Below are positions 21,694 to 31,983 of a stretch of 64,000 nucleotides of DNA, in pieces (the first letter of the stretch is position 1; every line of letters starts with the position of its first letter). A model generated the notes under the pieces. The model saw only the letters and a list, made by a program, of their open reading frames with translations, was not told the origin of the DNA and ran no database searches. A program made the position numbers and the translations under genes. The DNA comes from Bubalus kerabau (taxonomy: Eukaryota > Chordata > Mammalia > Artiodactyla > Bovidae). The DNA lies in assembly GCF_029407905.1 (NCBI RefSeq), contig NC_073630.1:39891001-39955000 (forward strand), read 5' to 3'.

Positions 21694-24290
21694 TTCAGTC
21701 CAGTTTAGTCGCTCAGTCATGTCTGACTCTTTGCGACCCCATGAACTGCAGCACGCCAGGCATCCCTGTCCATCACCAACTCCCACAATCTACCCAAACC
21801 CATGTCCACTAGTTGGTGATGCCATCCAATCATCTCATCCTCTGTCGTCCCCTTCTCCTCCTGCCTTTAATCTTTCCCAGCATCAGGGTCTTTTCAAATG
21901 AGTCAGCTTTTCACATCACCTGGCAAAAGTATTGGTGTTTCAGCTTCAACATCAGTCCTTTCAATGAACACACAGGACTGATCACCTTTTTGATGGACTG
22001 GTTGGATCTCTTTGCAGTCCAAGGGACTTGCAAAAGTCTTCTCCAACACCAGAGTTAGAAAGAATCAATTCTTTGTCACTCAGCTTTCTTCACAGTCCAA
22101 CTCTCACATCCATACATGACCACTGGAAAAACCATAGCCTTGACTAGACAGATCTTTGTTGGCAAAGTAATGTCTCCGGTTTTCAATATGCTATCTAGGT
22201 TGGTCATAACTTTCCTTCCAAGGAGTAAGTGTCTTTTAATTTCATGGCTTCAATCACCATCTGCAGTGATTTTGGAGCCCCCCAAAAATAAAGTCTGACA
22301 CCGTTTCCACTGTTTCCCCACCTATTTCCCATGAAGTGATGGGATGAGATGCCATGATCTTGGTTTTCTGAACGTTGAGCTTTAAGCCAACTTTTTCACT
22401 CTCTTCTTTCACTTTCATCAAGAGGCTCTTTCGTTCTTCTTCACTTTCTGCCATAAGGGTGGTGTCATCTGCATATCTGAGGTTATTGGTATTTCTTGCG
22501 GCAATCCTGATTCCAGCTTGTGTTTCATCCAGCCCAGTATTTCTTGTGACATACTCTCCATATAAGTTAAATAAGCAGGGTGACAATGTACAGACTTGAC
22601 GTACTCCTTTTCCTATTTGGAACCAGTCTGTTATTCCATGTCCAGTTCTAACTGTTGCTTCCTGACCTGCATACAGATTTCTCAGGAGGCAGGTCAGTGG
22701 TCTGGTATTCCCATCCCTTGAAGAATTTTCCACAGTTTGTTGTGATCCACACAGTCAAAGGCTTTGGCATAGTCAATAAAGCAGAAATAGATGTGTTTCT
22801 GGAACTCTCTTGCTTTTTTGATGATCCAGCAGATGTTGCAAATTGATCTCTGGTTCCCCTCCCTTTTCTAAATCCACCTTGAACATCTGGAAGTTCATGG
22901 TTCACATACTGTTGAAGCCTGGCTTGGAGAATTTTGAGCATTACTTTGCTAGTGTGTGAGATGAGTGCAATTGTGTGGTAGTTTGAACATTCCTTGGCAT
23001 TGCCTTTCTTTGGGGTTGGAATGGAAACTGACCTTTTCCAGTCCTGTGGTCACTGCTGAGTTTTCCAAATATGCTGGCATAATGAGTGTAGCACTTTCAC
23101 AGCGTCATCTTTTAGGATTTGAAATAGCTCAACTGGAATTTCATCACCTCTACTAGCTTTGTTTGTAGTGATGCTTCTTAGGGCCCACTTGACTTCACAT
23201 TCCAGGATGTCTGGCTCTAAGTGAGTGATCACAACATTGTGATTGTCTGGGTTGTGAAGATCTTCTTTGTACAGTTCTGTGTATTCTTTTTTTTTTTTTT
23301 TAATGGTTTTTCTTTTTTTTTTTCTTTAATTTTATTTTTAAACTTTACATAATTGTATTAGTTTTGCCAAACATCAAAATGAATCCGCCACAGGTATACA
23401 TGTGTTCCCCTTCCTGAACCCTCCTCCCTCTTCCCTCCCCATACCTTCCCTCTGGGTCGTCCCAGTGCACCAGCCCCAAGCATCCAGTATCGTGCATCGA
23501 ACCTGGACTGGCAACTCGTTTCATACATGATATTTTACATGTTTCAATGCCATTCTCCCAAATCTTCCCACCCTCTCCCTCTCCCACAGAGTCCATAAGA
23601 CTGTTCTATACATCAGTGTCTCTTTTGCTGTCTCGTACACAGGGTTATTGTTACCATCTTTCTAAATTCCATATATATGCATTAGTATACTGTATTGGTG
23701 TTTTTCTTTCTGGTTTACTTCACTCTGTATAATAGGCTCCAGTTTCATCCACCTCATTAGAACTTATTCAAATGTATTCTTTTTAATGGCTGAGTAATAC
23801 TCCATTGTGTATATGTACCATAGCTTTCTTGCCACCTCTTCTTAATATCTTCTGCTTCTGTTAGGTCCATACCATTTCTGTCCTTTATTGAGCCCATCTC
23901 TGTAGGAAATGTTCTCTTGGTATCTCTAATTTTCTTGAAGAGATCTCTAGTCTTTCCCATTCTACTGTTTTCCTCTAATTCTTTGCACTGATCACTGAGG
24001 AAGGCTTTCTTATCTCTCCTTGCTATTCTTTGGAACTCTGCATTCAAATGGGTATATCTTTCCTTTTCTCCTTTGCTTTTTGCTTCTCTTCTTTTCACAG
24101 CTATTTGTAAGCCCTCCTTAGACAGCCATTTTGCTTTTTTGCATTTCCTTTTCTTGGGGATGGTCTTGATCCCTGTCTCCTGTACAATGTCATGAACCTT
24201 CGTCCATAGTTCATCAGGTCCTCTGTCTATCAGATCTAGTCCCTTAAATCTATTTCTCAATTACACCGTATAATCATAAGGGATTTGATT
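21694..24290 (-). mobile_element. BovB LINE (antisense), 5' truncated, interrupted by L1
   Basis: From the tail (TTCAGTCCAGTTTAGTCG) at the left to the 3' part of the endonuclease/linker at the right. Antisense frames give reverse transcriptase (22254-22941: FRKGRGTRDQF, NLRYADDTTLMAESEEE) with the catalytic YADD intact, and the linker (23757-24260: IKTIPKKRKCKKAKWLSKEG). Frameshifts and stops break the ORF. Flanks TATAGTTAAAG (21683-21693) and TATGGTTAAAA (24291-24301) are an aged duplication. L1 sequence sits at 23289-23825. Confidence 0.94.
23289..23825 (-). mobile_element. L1 3' end inserted in BovB (antisense)
   Basis: Starts with a T-rich run (antisense poly-A), then the ruminant L1 3' end pattern: GCCAAACATCAAAATGAATC, GGGTCGTCCCAGTGCACCAG and GGCTGAGTAATACTCCATTG. 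BovB reads GTGTATTCTT before and GCCACCTCTTC after, so removing 537 bp plus one TTCTT copy restores continuity. The duplication TTCTT is only 5 bases. Confidence 0.9.
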
Positions 24291-24301
24291 TATGGTTAAA
24301 A

Positions 24302-24938
24302 GGACATGCTAAAAAACCTGAAAATAAAGATCATAAACTCATTTTCATAGTCTCCTTGAAAAGTATGAAGCTCAAAAAGAGTTACCACAATCTCTTGGAA
24401 GAAGTCACTTAATAAAGATCTGTCTTTAAGTCACTCAGTCTCACACACACACACACAGAACTGATTGGCCCCCAGTATATTTCCTTAAAGTATTGTATAG
24501 AAAATAATACCAGGTATCAAAGAACAGGCTTCAAGATTCCCTGGGAAGTTTGTTAAAAATGCACATACATAGGTCCTAGGTGCTAAGATTTGGTTTTTGT
24601 GGAAGACAGGGGAATAAAAACTGGATTTTTGCATTTCAAAATTCCTCTCCAGAGTCTGATGTTCCCGAAGGTTATAAACCCCTGTCCTAGAGGGCCATCA
24701 CTGGTTGACGAGACTTTAGTACAGGACAGTCTTGAACCCTAATGTGTATGTATATGAATCACTGGGGGATCTTAAAATGCAGATGTTGGTTCATCTGGGT
24801 TGAGAGATAGAATTCTGTGGTTCTAACAAGTCCCCAGGTGGCTCCAATGTTGCCTGTCTGTGAATCTCACTTTGAATAGCAAAGATGGGATTTTTCTAGC
24901 CATTTTGTAGGTGAGCTAACAGGTATTTGTTTTGAAGT
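24302..24938. other. intron 1, unique sequence with (CA)n
   Basis: Contains a short CA repeat at 24442-24457. No gene is seen. Confidence 0.4.
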
Positions 24939-24949
24939 ATTCTACAAGA

Positions 24950-25173
24950 TGCTGCTATTGCTATTTAGTAGCTACGTCATGTCCAACTCTGCGACCACAT
25001 GGACTGTAGCCCGCCAGGCTCCTCTGTCCATGGAGTTTTCCAGACAAGCATACTGGAGTGGGTTGCCATTTCCTCCTCCAGGGAAACTTCGTGACTCAGG
25101 ATTGAACCTGTATCTATAGTATCTCCTGCATTGGCAGGCAGATTTTTTACCACTAGCACCACCTGAGAAGCCC
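24950..25173 (-). repeat. Bov-tA SINE (antisense), first of a pair
   Basis: Complete antisense Bov-tA (GTAGCTACGTCATGTCC to CCACCTGAGAAGCCC). Its left flank ATTCTACAAGA (24939-24949) is repeated only at 28399-28409, after the second SINE and the BovB, so the whole 3.4 kb composite shares one duplication. Confidence 0.93.
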
Positions 25174-25192
25174 TTATGTTAATAAATGAATA

Positions 25193-25238
25193 TTGTTTAG
25201 TCCCTAAGTCAGTTCCGACTATTTTGTAAACCCATGAA
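25193..25238 (-). repeat. left part of second Bov-tA SINE, split by BovB
   Basis: TTGTTTAGTCCCTAAGTCAG through AAACCCATGAA matches the antisense SINE tail, then BovB sequence begins. The rest of this SINE resumes at about 28231. Confidence 0.75.
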
Positions 25239-28230
25239 ATATGAACTCCCCAGGTTGGTAGGTACCCAATATGCTACTGGAGATCAGTGGAGAAATAACT
25301 CCAGAAAGAATGAGGAGTGGGAGCCAAGGCAACAACACCCAGTTGTGGATGTGACTGGTGATGGAAGTAAAGTCCGATGCAGTAAAGAGCAGTATTGTAT
25401 AGGAACCTGAAATGTTAGGCCCACAAATCAGGGCAAACTGGAAGTGGTCAAACAGGAGATGACAAGAGTGAACATTGACATTTTAGGAATCAGTGAACTA
25501 AAATGGACTGGAATGGGTGAATTTAACTCAGATGACCATTATATCTACTACTGTGGGCAAGAATCCCTTAGAAGAAATGGAGTAGCCCTCATAGGCAACA
25601 AAAGAGTCCGAAATGCAGTACTTGGATACAATCTCAAACACGATAGAATGATCTCTGTTCAATTCCAAGGCAAACCATTTAATATCACAGTAATCCAAGT
25701 CTATGCCCCGACCAGTAATGCTGAAGAAGCTTAAGTTGAATGGTTCTATGAAGACCTACAAGACCTTCTAGAACTAACACCCAAAAAAGATGTCCTTTTC
25801 ATTATAGGGGACTGGAATGCAAAAGTAGGAAGTCAAGAAATACCTGAAGTAGCAGGCAAATTTGGCCTTGGAGTACAGAATGAAGCAGGGCAAAGGCTAA
25901 CAGAGTTTTGACAAGAGAATGCACTGGTCATAGCAAACACCCTCTTCCAACAACACAAGAGAAGACTCTACACATGGACATAACCAGATGGTCAATACCA
26001 AAATCAGACTGATTATATTCTTTGCAGCCAAAGATGGAGAAGCTCTATACAGTCAGCAAAAACAAGACTGGGAGCTGACTGTGGCTCAGATCATGAACTC
26101 CATATTGCCAATTTCAGACATAAATTGAAGAAAGTAGGGAAAACCACTAGATCATTCAGGTATGACCTAAATCATATCCCTAATGATTATACAGTGGAAG
26201 TGAGATATAGATTCAAGAGATTAGACCTGATAGAGTACCTGAAAAGTATGGACAGAGGTTTGGACATAGTACAGGAGGCAGGGATCAAGACTATCACCAA
26301 GAAAAAAGAAATGCAAAAAGGCAAAATGGCTGTCTGAGGAGGCCTTACAAATAGCTGTGAAAAGACGAGACGCGAAAGACAAAGGAGAAAAGGAAAGATA
26401 TACCCATTTGAATGCAGAGTTCCAAAGAATAGCAAGGAAAGATAAGAAAGCCTTCCTCAGTGATCAATGCAAAGAATTAGAGGAAAACAATAGAATGGGA
26501 AAGACTAGAGATCTCTTCAAGAAAATTAGAGATACCAAGCATACATTTCATGCAAAGATGGGCTCAATAAAGGACAGAAATAGTATAAACCTAACAGAAG
26601 CTGAAGATATTAAGAAGAGGTGGCAAGAATACACAGAAGAACTATACAAAAAAAGATCTTCATGACCCAGATAATCACAATGGTGTGATCACTCACCTAG
26701 AGCCAGACATCCTGGAATGTGAAGTCAAGTGGGCCTTAGGAAGCATCACTACAAACAAAGCTAGTGGAGGTGAATTCCAGTGGAATTCCAGTGTGGAATT
26801 CCAGTTGAGCTATTTCAAATGCTAAAAGATGATGCTGTAAAAGTGCTGCACTCAATATGCCAGCATATTTGGAAAACTCAGCAGTGACCACAGGACTGGA
26901 AAAGGTCAGTTTCCATTCCAACCCCAAAGAAAGGCAATGCCAAGGAATGTTCAAACTGCTGCACAATTGCACTCATCTCACACACTAGCAAAATAATGCT
27001 CAAAATCCTCCAAGCCAGTCTACAACAGTATGTGAACCATGAACTTCCAGATGTTCAAGGTGGATTTAGAAAAGGGAGGGGAACCAGAGATCAAATTGCC
27101 AACATCTGCTGGATCATCAAAAAAGCAAGAGAGTTCCAGAAACACATCTATTTCTGCTTTATTGACTATGCCAAAGCCTTTGACTGTGTGGATCACAACA
27201 AACTGTGGAAAATTCTTCAAGAGATGGGAACACCAGACCACCTGACCTGCCTCCTGAGAATCTGTATGAAGGTCAAGAAGTAACAGTTAGAACTGGACAT
27301 GGAACAACAGACTGGTTCCAAATCAGGAAAGGAGTATGTCAAGGCTGTATATTGTCACCCTGCTTATTTAACTTATATGCAGAGTACATGATGAATACTG
27401 CTGGAGTAGATGTAGCACAAGCTGGAATCAAGATTGCTGGGAGAAATATCAATAACCTCAGATATGCAGATGACCCCACCCTTATGGGAGAAAGTGAAGA
27501 AGTAAAGAGCCTCTTGAAGAAAGTGAAAGAGGAGAGTGAAAAAGTTGGCTTAAAGCTCAACATTCTGAAAACTAAGATCATGGATGCAGTCCCATCATTT
27601 CATGGCAAATAGATGGGGAAACAGTGGGTGACTTTATTTTTCTGGACTCCAAGATCACTCCAGATGGTGACGGCAGCCATGAAATTAAAAGACACTTGCT
27701 CCTTGGAAGAAAAGTTATGACCAACCTACACAGCTTATTAAAAAGCTGAGACATTACTTTGCCAACATGGTCCATCTAGTCAAAGCTATGGTTTTTCCTA
27801 TAGTCATGTATGGTTGTGAGAGTTGACTACATAGAAAGCTTAGCACTGAAGAATGGATGCTTTTGAACTGTGGTGTTGGACAAGACTCTTGAGAGTCCCT
27901 TGGACTGCAAGGAGATCCAACCAGTCCATCCTAAAGGTAATCAGTCCTGAATATTCACTGGAAGGACTGATGCTGAAGCTGAAACTCCAATACCTTGGCC
28001 AACTGATCTGAAGAGCTGACTCATGTGAAAAGGCCCTGATGCTTGGAAAGATTGAAGGCAGGAGGAGAAAGGGATGACAGAGGATGAGATGGTTGGATGG
28101 CATCACTGACTCAACAGACATGAGTTTGAGTAAACTTTGGGAGTTGGTGATGGACAGGGTAGCCTGGTGTGCTGCAGTCCAGGGGGTCACAAAGAATCGG
28201 ACTTGACTGAGTGACTGAACTGAACTGAAC
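25239..28230 (+). mobile_element. near full-length BovB LINE (sense), inactive
   Basis: About 3.0 kb with all parts in order. Endonuclease at 25444-25734: ISELKWTGMGEFNSDDHYIY, then VYAPTSNAEEA; a premature TAA at 25732-25734 and a TGA at 25909-25911 break it. Linker at 26125-26665. Reverse transcriptase at 26996-27612: FRKGRGTRDQIANICW, FIDYAKAFDCVDHNK, catalytic YADD at 27463-27474. The terminal part runs to the ACTGAACTGAACTG tail. Multiple stops and frameshifts; no intact copy. It is inserted in an antisense Bov-tA. Confidence 0.95.
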
Positions 28231-28398
28231 TGGTGGATTGTAGCCCACCAGGCTCCTCTGTCCATGGGATTTCTTAGGCAAGAATACTGGAGTGAGTTCC
28301 CATTTCCTTTTTTAGGGTATCTTCCTGACCCAGGGATCGAACCCAACTCTCCTGCATTGGCAGGCAGATTCTTTACCACTAAGCCATGGGGGATGCCC
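28231..28398 (-). repeat. right part of split Bov-tA SINE (antisense)
   Basis: Continues the SINE at GATTGTAGCCCACCAGGCTCC, exactly where 25193-25238 stopped, through ACCACTAAGCCATGG to the antisense head end. Followed by ATTCTACAAGA (28399-28409). Confidence 0.9.
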
Positions 28399-28409
28399 AT
28401 TCTACAAGA

Positions 28410-29640
28410 CACTGTAGTGTTAATGGGAGACAGCATTGTGTTGTGAGAAGATAATTCATCCAGCAAGCACTGACTAAGCATTTACTGCATGTCAGATTCT
28501 TAGATCTTAGATCTTTGTGTTTCTGACTCGCCTTGGCCTTTCCTCATGAGGCTCACATTTGTGTCCTTTAGAAAACCTTACCCCCTCCAATAATCCTTGG
28601 CTGTATATCCCTGCTGCGTGTTTCCACTGCATATTGTGTTAAGTTTAATCATAGGAGTTGTCATACTTGGTTATAATTACCTACTTTCTTGTTTATCTTA
28701 GAATATAAAGCTTTTGAGGGCACTTCAGACCTCAGAACTCTGTCCATGAGAGACAAGCACTGACTATGTAGGACAATCACTAAACCAATTAATTAAATGA
28801 GGTAATGGAAGCAAAGCCTCAAGTTCCAACTCCATTTTCTTTGTAAATTCTACAGTGACCTCCAGCTAAGTGAAGAGGGCGTAGCTGAGGGCTCCTGCCT
28901 ACCTCTGCAAGGCTCCCTCTGGCTGGCTCTGACTGACTAAGAAATTTTTGGCCAGATGATGACAATCTTGCAGTCTCTTGTCAATCAGAAATAAATAGGA
29001 GAAGTATTAGTCAATCCCAGCAAGGAGCATGACTAGTTTTAAAATGCATCAACAGAAGATGGATGTGTGTCTTATATGGACACAAAGGGCACTTGGCATG
29101 ACCTGATTTCTCTTCTTGAAGTACAGGATTTGGAAATCACTCCCACAGCTCAGCTACGCTCATGTGGAGCTGCCACGGCAGACGGAGAGCATAGGAAGCT
29201 GCAACAGCACCTGTGGTAGTGTCTCAGCTCCAGTGCCTCACGCTGCTTCTGCTCATGTGCTTATCTCCATAAATTGCAACCAGACCCGCATTTGGTGAAG
29301 TTGTATGTTTTACTGGTTGCTTTGTGACCTTACCTCTCGTGGGGCCAAGGGAATGATGGCAAAATGGAGTGACTGGAAGGAGCTGCTGCAGAGTTGCTGG
29401 TGTGGCCATCCCCTTTGCTGGGGAAAACTCAGTTATCTCTGATGTCCAGTATCCAATAGAACCAGTTTTCTCCACAGATACACTGGGAATTTCCCATTCA
29501 TCCACGTGATACTTTTGGAGTAATTTCAAACCTAAAAGAGATGACAAATAAAGAATATATAGAAATTAGTAGGCTTGGGAGCAACTATTGGCCCATTGCT
29601 AAAGGAAGTTGAAATAGACTTTTGGATAAAATTAAATTTA
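28410..29640. other. intron 1: L2-like remnant and unique sequence
   Basis: 28520-28780 resembles the L2 3' end (CTCATGAGGCTCACATTTG, GAATATAAAGCTTTTGAGGGC) but is highly diverged. 29100-29550 is somewhat more GC-rich and unique; its 107-codon antisense frame is unrecognised. No gene is supported. Confidence 0.35.
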
Positions 29641-29647
29641 TTCATTT

Positions 29648-29860
29648 TGTTGTTGTTATTCGGTTGCTAGGTCATGTCCAACTGTTTTTAACCCCAGGGA
29701 CTGTAGCCCGCCAGGCTCCTCTGTTCATGGGATTTCCCAGGCAAGAATACTGGAATGGGTTGCCATTTCCTTCTCCAGGGGATCTTACTGACCCAGGCAT
29801 TGAACCCATGTCTCCTGCATTGGCAGGCAGATTCTCTACCACTGAGCCACCAGGGAAGCC
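29648..29860 (-). repeat. Bov-tA SINE (antisense)
   Basis: GTTGTTGTTATTCGGTTGCTAG through CACTGAGCCACCAGGGAAGCC; complete and close to consensus. Confidence 0.93.
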
Positions 29861-30315
29861 ATATTGACATATATTTAGCACATATTTATTGCATGCCTAT
29901 ATGTGTAAGACATACATTGGTCTATAAAAGAATCAAAGATCTTTGAACTGCACTTACAGCTCATATTGAATTTCGACTAGCCAGTAGCTTGGAAACTGAA
30001 AAGAAGTTATTTTCAAAAACCCTTGACACTCCAGCCAAGTTCTCCTCTCTAAGACAATCTGGGTTGAAACAGCTTGTTTCTGCATTTTTCCAAATCGCCA
30101 GAGTGATCTTTTATTTGAATTCATGGCTGTAGCATGAGCTCTTAGCACATTCTCTTAAAATGTATCCCTTCTTGGCTTCTGTCAGCCTTTCTTCCCTAGG
30201 CTGGACCTTACTCTGGTTTGTCCCTAAATTGTGTTTGATGGAATTTCCTTTTCTCAAACTCAGACACCCAAGAGGCTAAGGATGCATATCATGTATCCCG
30301 GTCCCTTTAGATGTT
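29861..30315. other. intron 1, unique sequence
   Basis: No gene or recognised repeat. Confidence 0.4.
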
Positions 30316-31113
30316 ATGGTTGTTGTTGCTCAGTCACTAAGTCATGTCTGACTCTTTACGACTCCATGAACTGTAGCACGCCAGGCTCCCCTGTCCTTCA
30401 CTGTCTCCTGAAGTGTGCTCAGATTTATGTCCATTGACTCGCTGATGCTATATAACCATCTCATCCTCTGCCACCCCTTTCTCCTTTTGCCGTCCATCTT
30501 TCCCAGCATCAGGGTCTTTTCCAATGAGTTGGCTCTTTGAATCAGGTGGCCAAAGTATTGGAGCTTCAGCAACAGTGCTTCCAATGAATATTCAGGGTTG
30601 ATTTCCTTTAGGATTGACTGGTTTGATCTTGCAGTCCAAGGGATTCTCAAGAGTCTTCTCCAGCACCAATTCAAAAGCATCAATTCTTTGGTGCTCAGCC
30701 TTCTTTATGGTCCAACTGTCATATCCGAAAATGACTACTGGAAAAACCATAGCTTTGACTATATGGACTTTAGTTGGCAAAGGGATGTGTTTGCTTTTTA
30801 ATATGCAGCCTAGGTTTGTCATAGCTTTCTTTCCAAGGAGAAAGTGTCTTTTAGTTTCATGGCTGCAGTCATCACCTGCAGTGATTTTGGAGCCCAAGAA
30901 AATAAAATCTGCCACTGCATCCAATTTGTCGTCTTCTATTTGCCATGAAATGATGAGACTGGATGCCATAATCTTAAGTTTTTGAATGTTGATTTTTAAG
31001 CCAGCTTTTGCACTCCCCTCTTTCATCCTCATCAAGAGGCTCTTTTGTTTCTCTTCACTTTCGGTTATTAGAGTGGTGTCATCTGCATATTGAGGTTGTT
31101 GATATTTCTCCCG
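30316..31113 (-). mobile_element. BovB LINE 3' part (antisense)
   Basis: About 800 bp from a SINE-like tail (GTTGTTGTTGCTCAGTCAC) to the part of the reverse transcriptase region reading GTGGTGTCATCTGCATATTG. Antisense frames at 30342-31035 give IDAFELVLEKTLENPLDC and TKVHIVKAMVFPVVIFGYDSW with breaks. More diverged than its neighbours. Confidence 0.92.
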
Positions 31114-31117
31114 TTTG

Positions 31118-31982
31118 ATGAGTAGTTCTCAAAGTGTGGTCTGCAGACTTCTAGGGTCTCTTAGATGCTTTCAGTGGATCTGTGAGGTCAAAATGATTTT
31201 CATAATGGTACTAAAGACATTGTTTTGTTTTATTTTTACTGTGTTGACATTTGCACTGATGGTGTAAAAGCAAGAGTGGATGATACCTTAGCATTTGAGG
31301 CAGTACGAGGAGTCCTTGTATTCATCATTGTCATTGTTTCACTTAAGAAACAAGATGGTGGTTTCACATAAGAATGTCCTTGACAAAGCAGTAAAAAGTT
31401 TGCCTTTTATTAAATTTATAGCACATATCTTTTAATATTTTTAATATTGAGAAACTGTCACTTACTGAGTTTGATGTAGTGTCATGGAGTATCCAAAGTT
31501 ATCTGAAGGGCTATTAAAATACCCTGCCCCTTTCTAACTATGTATCTGTGTGAAGCTACATCTTCATACACTTCAGTCAACACAGTGTAACACAACAGCA
31601 TGAATGCAAAAGCACATAAGAGAATCCATCTGTCTTGTGTTAAGCTCAGACATTAAAGAAATTTAACAGAAATGCAAAAAACATATCACTATGTTCATCA
31701 AATTATCTTAGTGTCAGAAAACATGGTTGTTTTTCATAAAACATTTGTATTAACATACTATTGGATTGACAAAAAGTTCATTTGGGTTTCCCATAAAAAT
31801 GAACTTTTTGGCCCTCTAAAATTACTGAATTTTAAAATTAATAAATCAATTATAGATCTTTTTATTTCTAACATGGTAAATATCAATAGATAGTACTCAC
31901 AAGGACAAAATATTTTTTTAGGTCCTCAATTATTTTTGAAAGTATAAATAAGTCTTTAGACCAAAATGGTTGAGAGCTGCTG
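31118..31982. mobile_element. hAT-type DNA transposon remnant (Tip100/Zaphod-like)
   Basis: Ends are inverted: AGTAGTTCTCAAAGTGTGGTC on the left, and ACCAAAATGGTTGAGAGCTGCT on the right, whose complement begins AGCAGCTCTCAA. Internal sequence (GTGAGGTCAAAATGATTTTC; GGTAAATATCAATAGATAG) fits old mammalian hAT-Tip100 non-coding elements. No transposase ORF. A mariner fragment is nested at 31761-31816. Confidence 0.65.
31761..31816. mobile_element. mariner-derived mini inverted repeat
   Basis: 56 bp made of almost only the two terminal inverted repeats: TTGGATTGACAAAAAGTTCA on the left, and TGAACTTTTTGGCCC on the right, with TA on both sides (31759-31760 and 31817-31818). This fits the ruminant mariner ends with the middle deleted. 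Confidence 0.75.
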
Positions 31983-31983
31983 C

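Noticed and set aside
29224..29547. 107-codon antisense frame in GC-richer DNA
   Set aside because: No recognisable protein, no splice sites or poly-A context noted; kept as unique sequence only.
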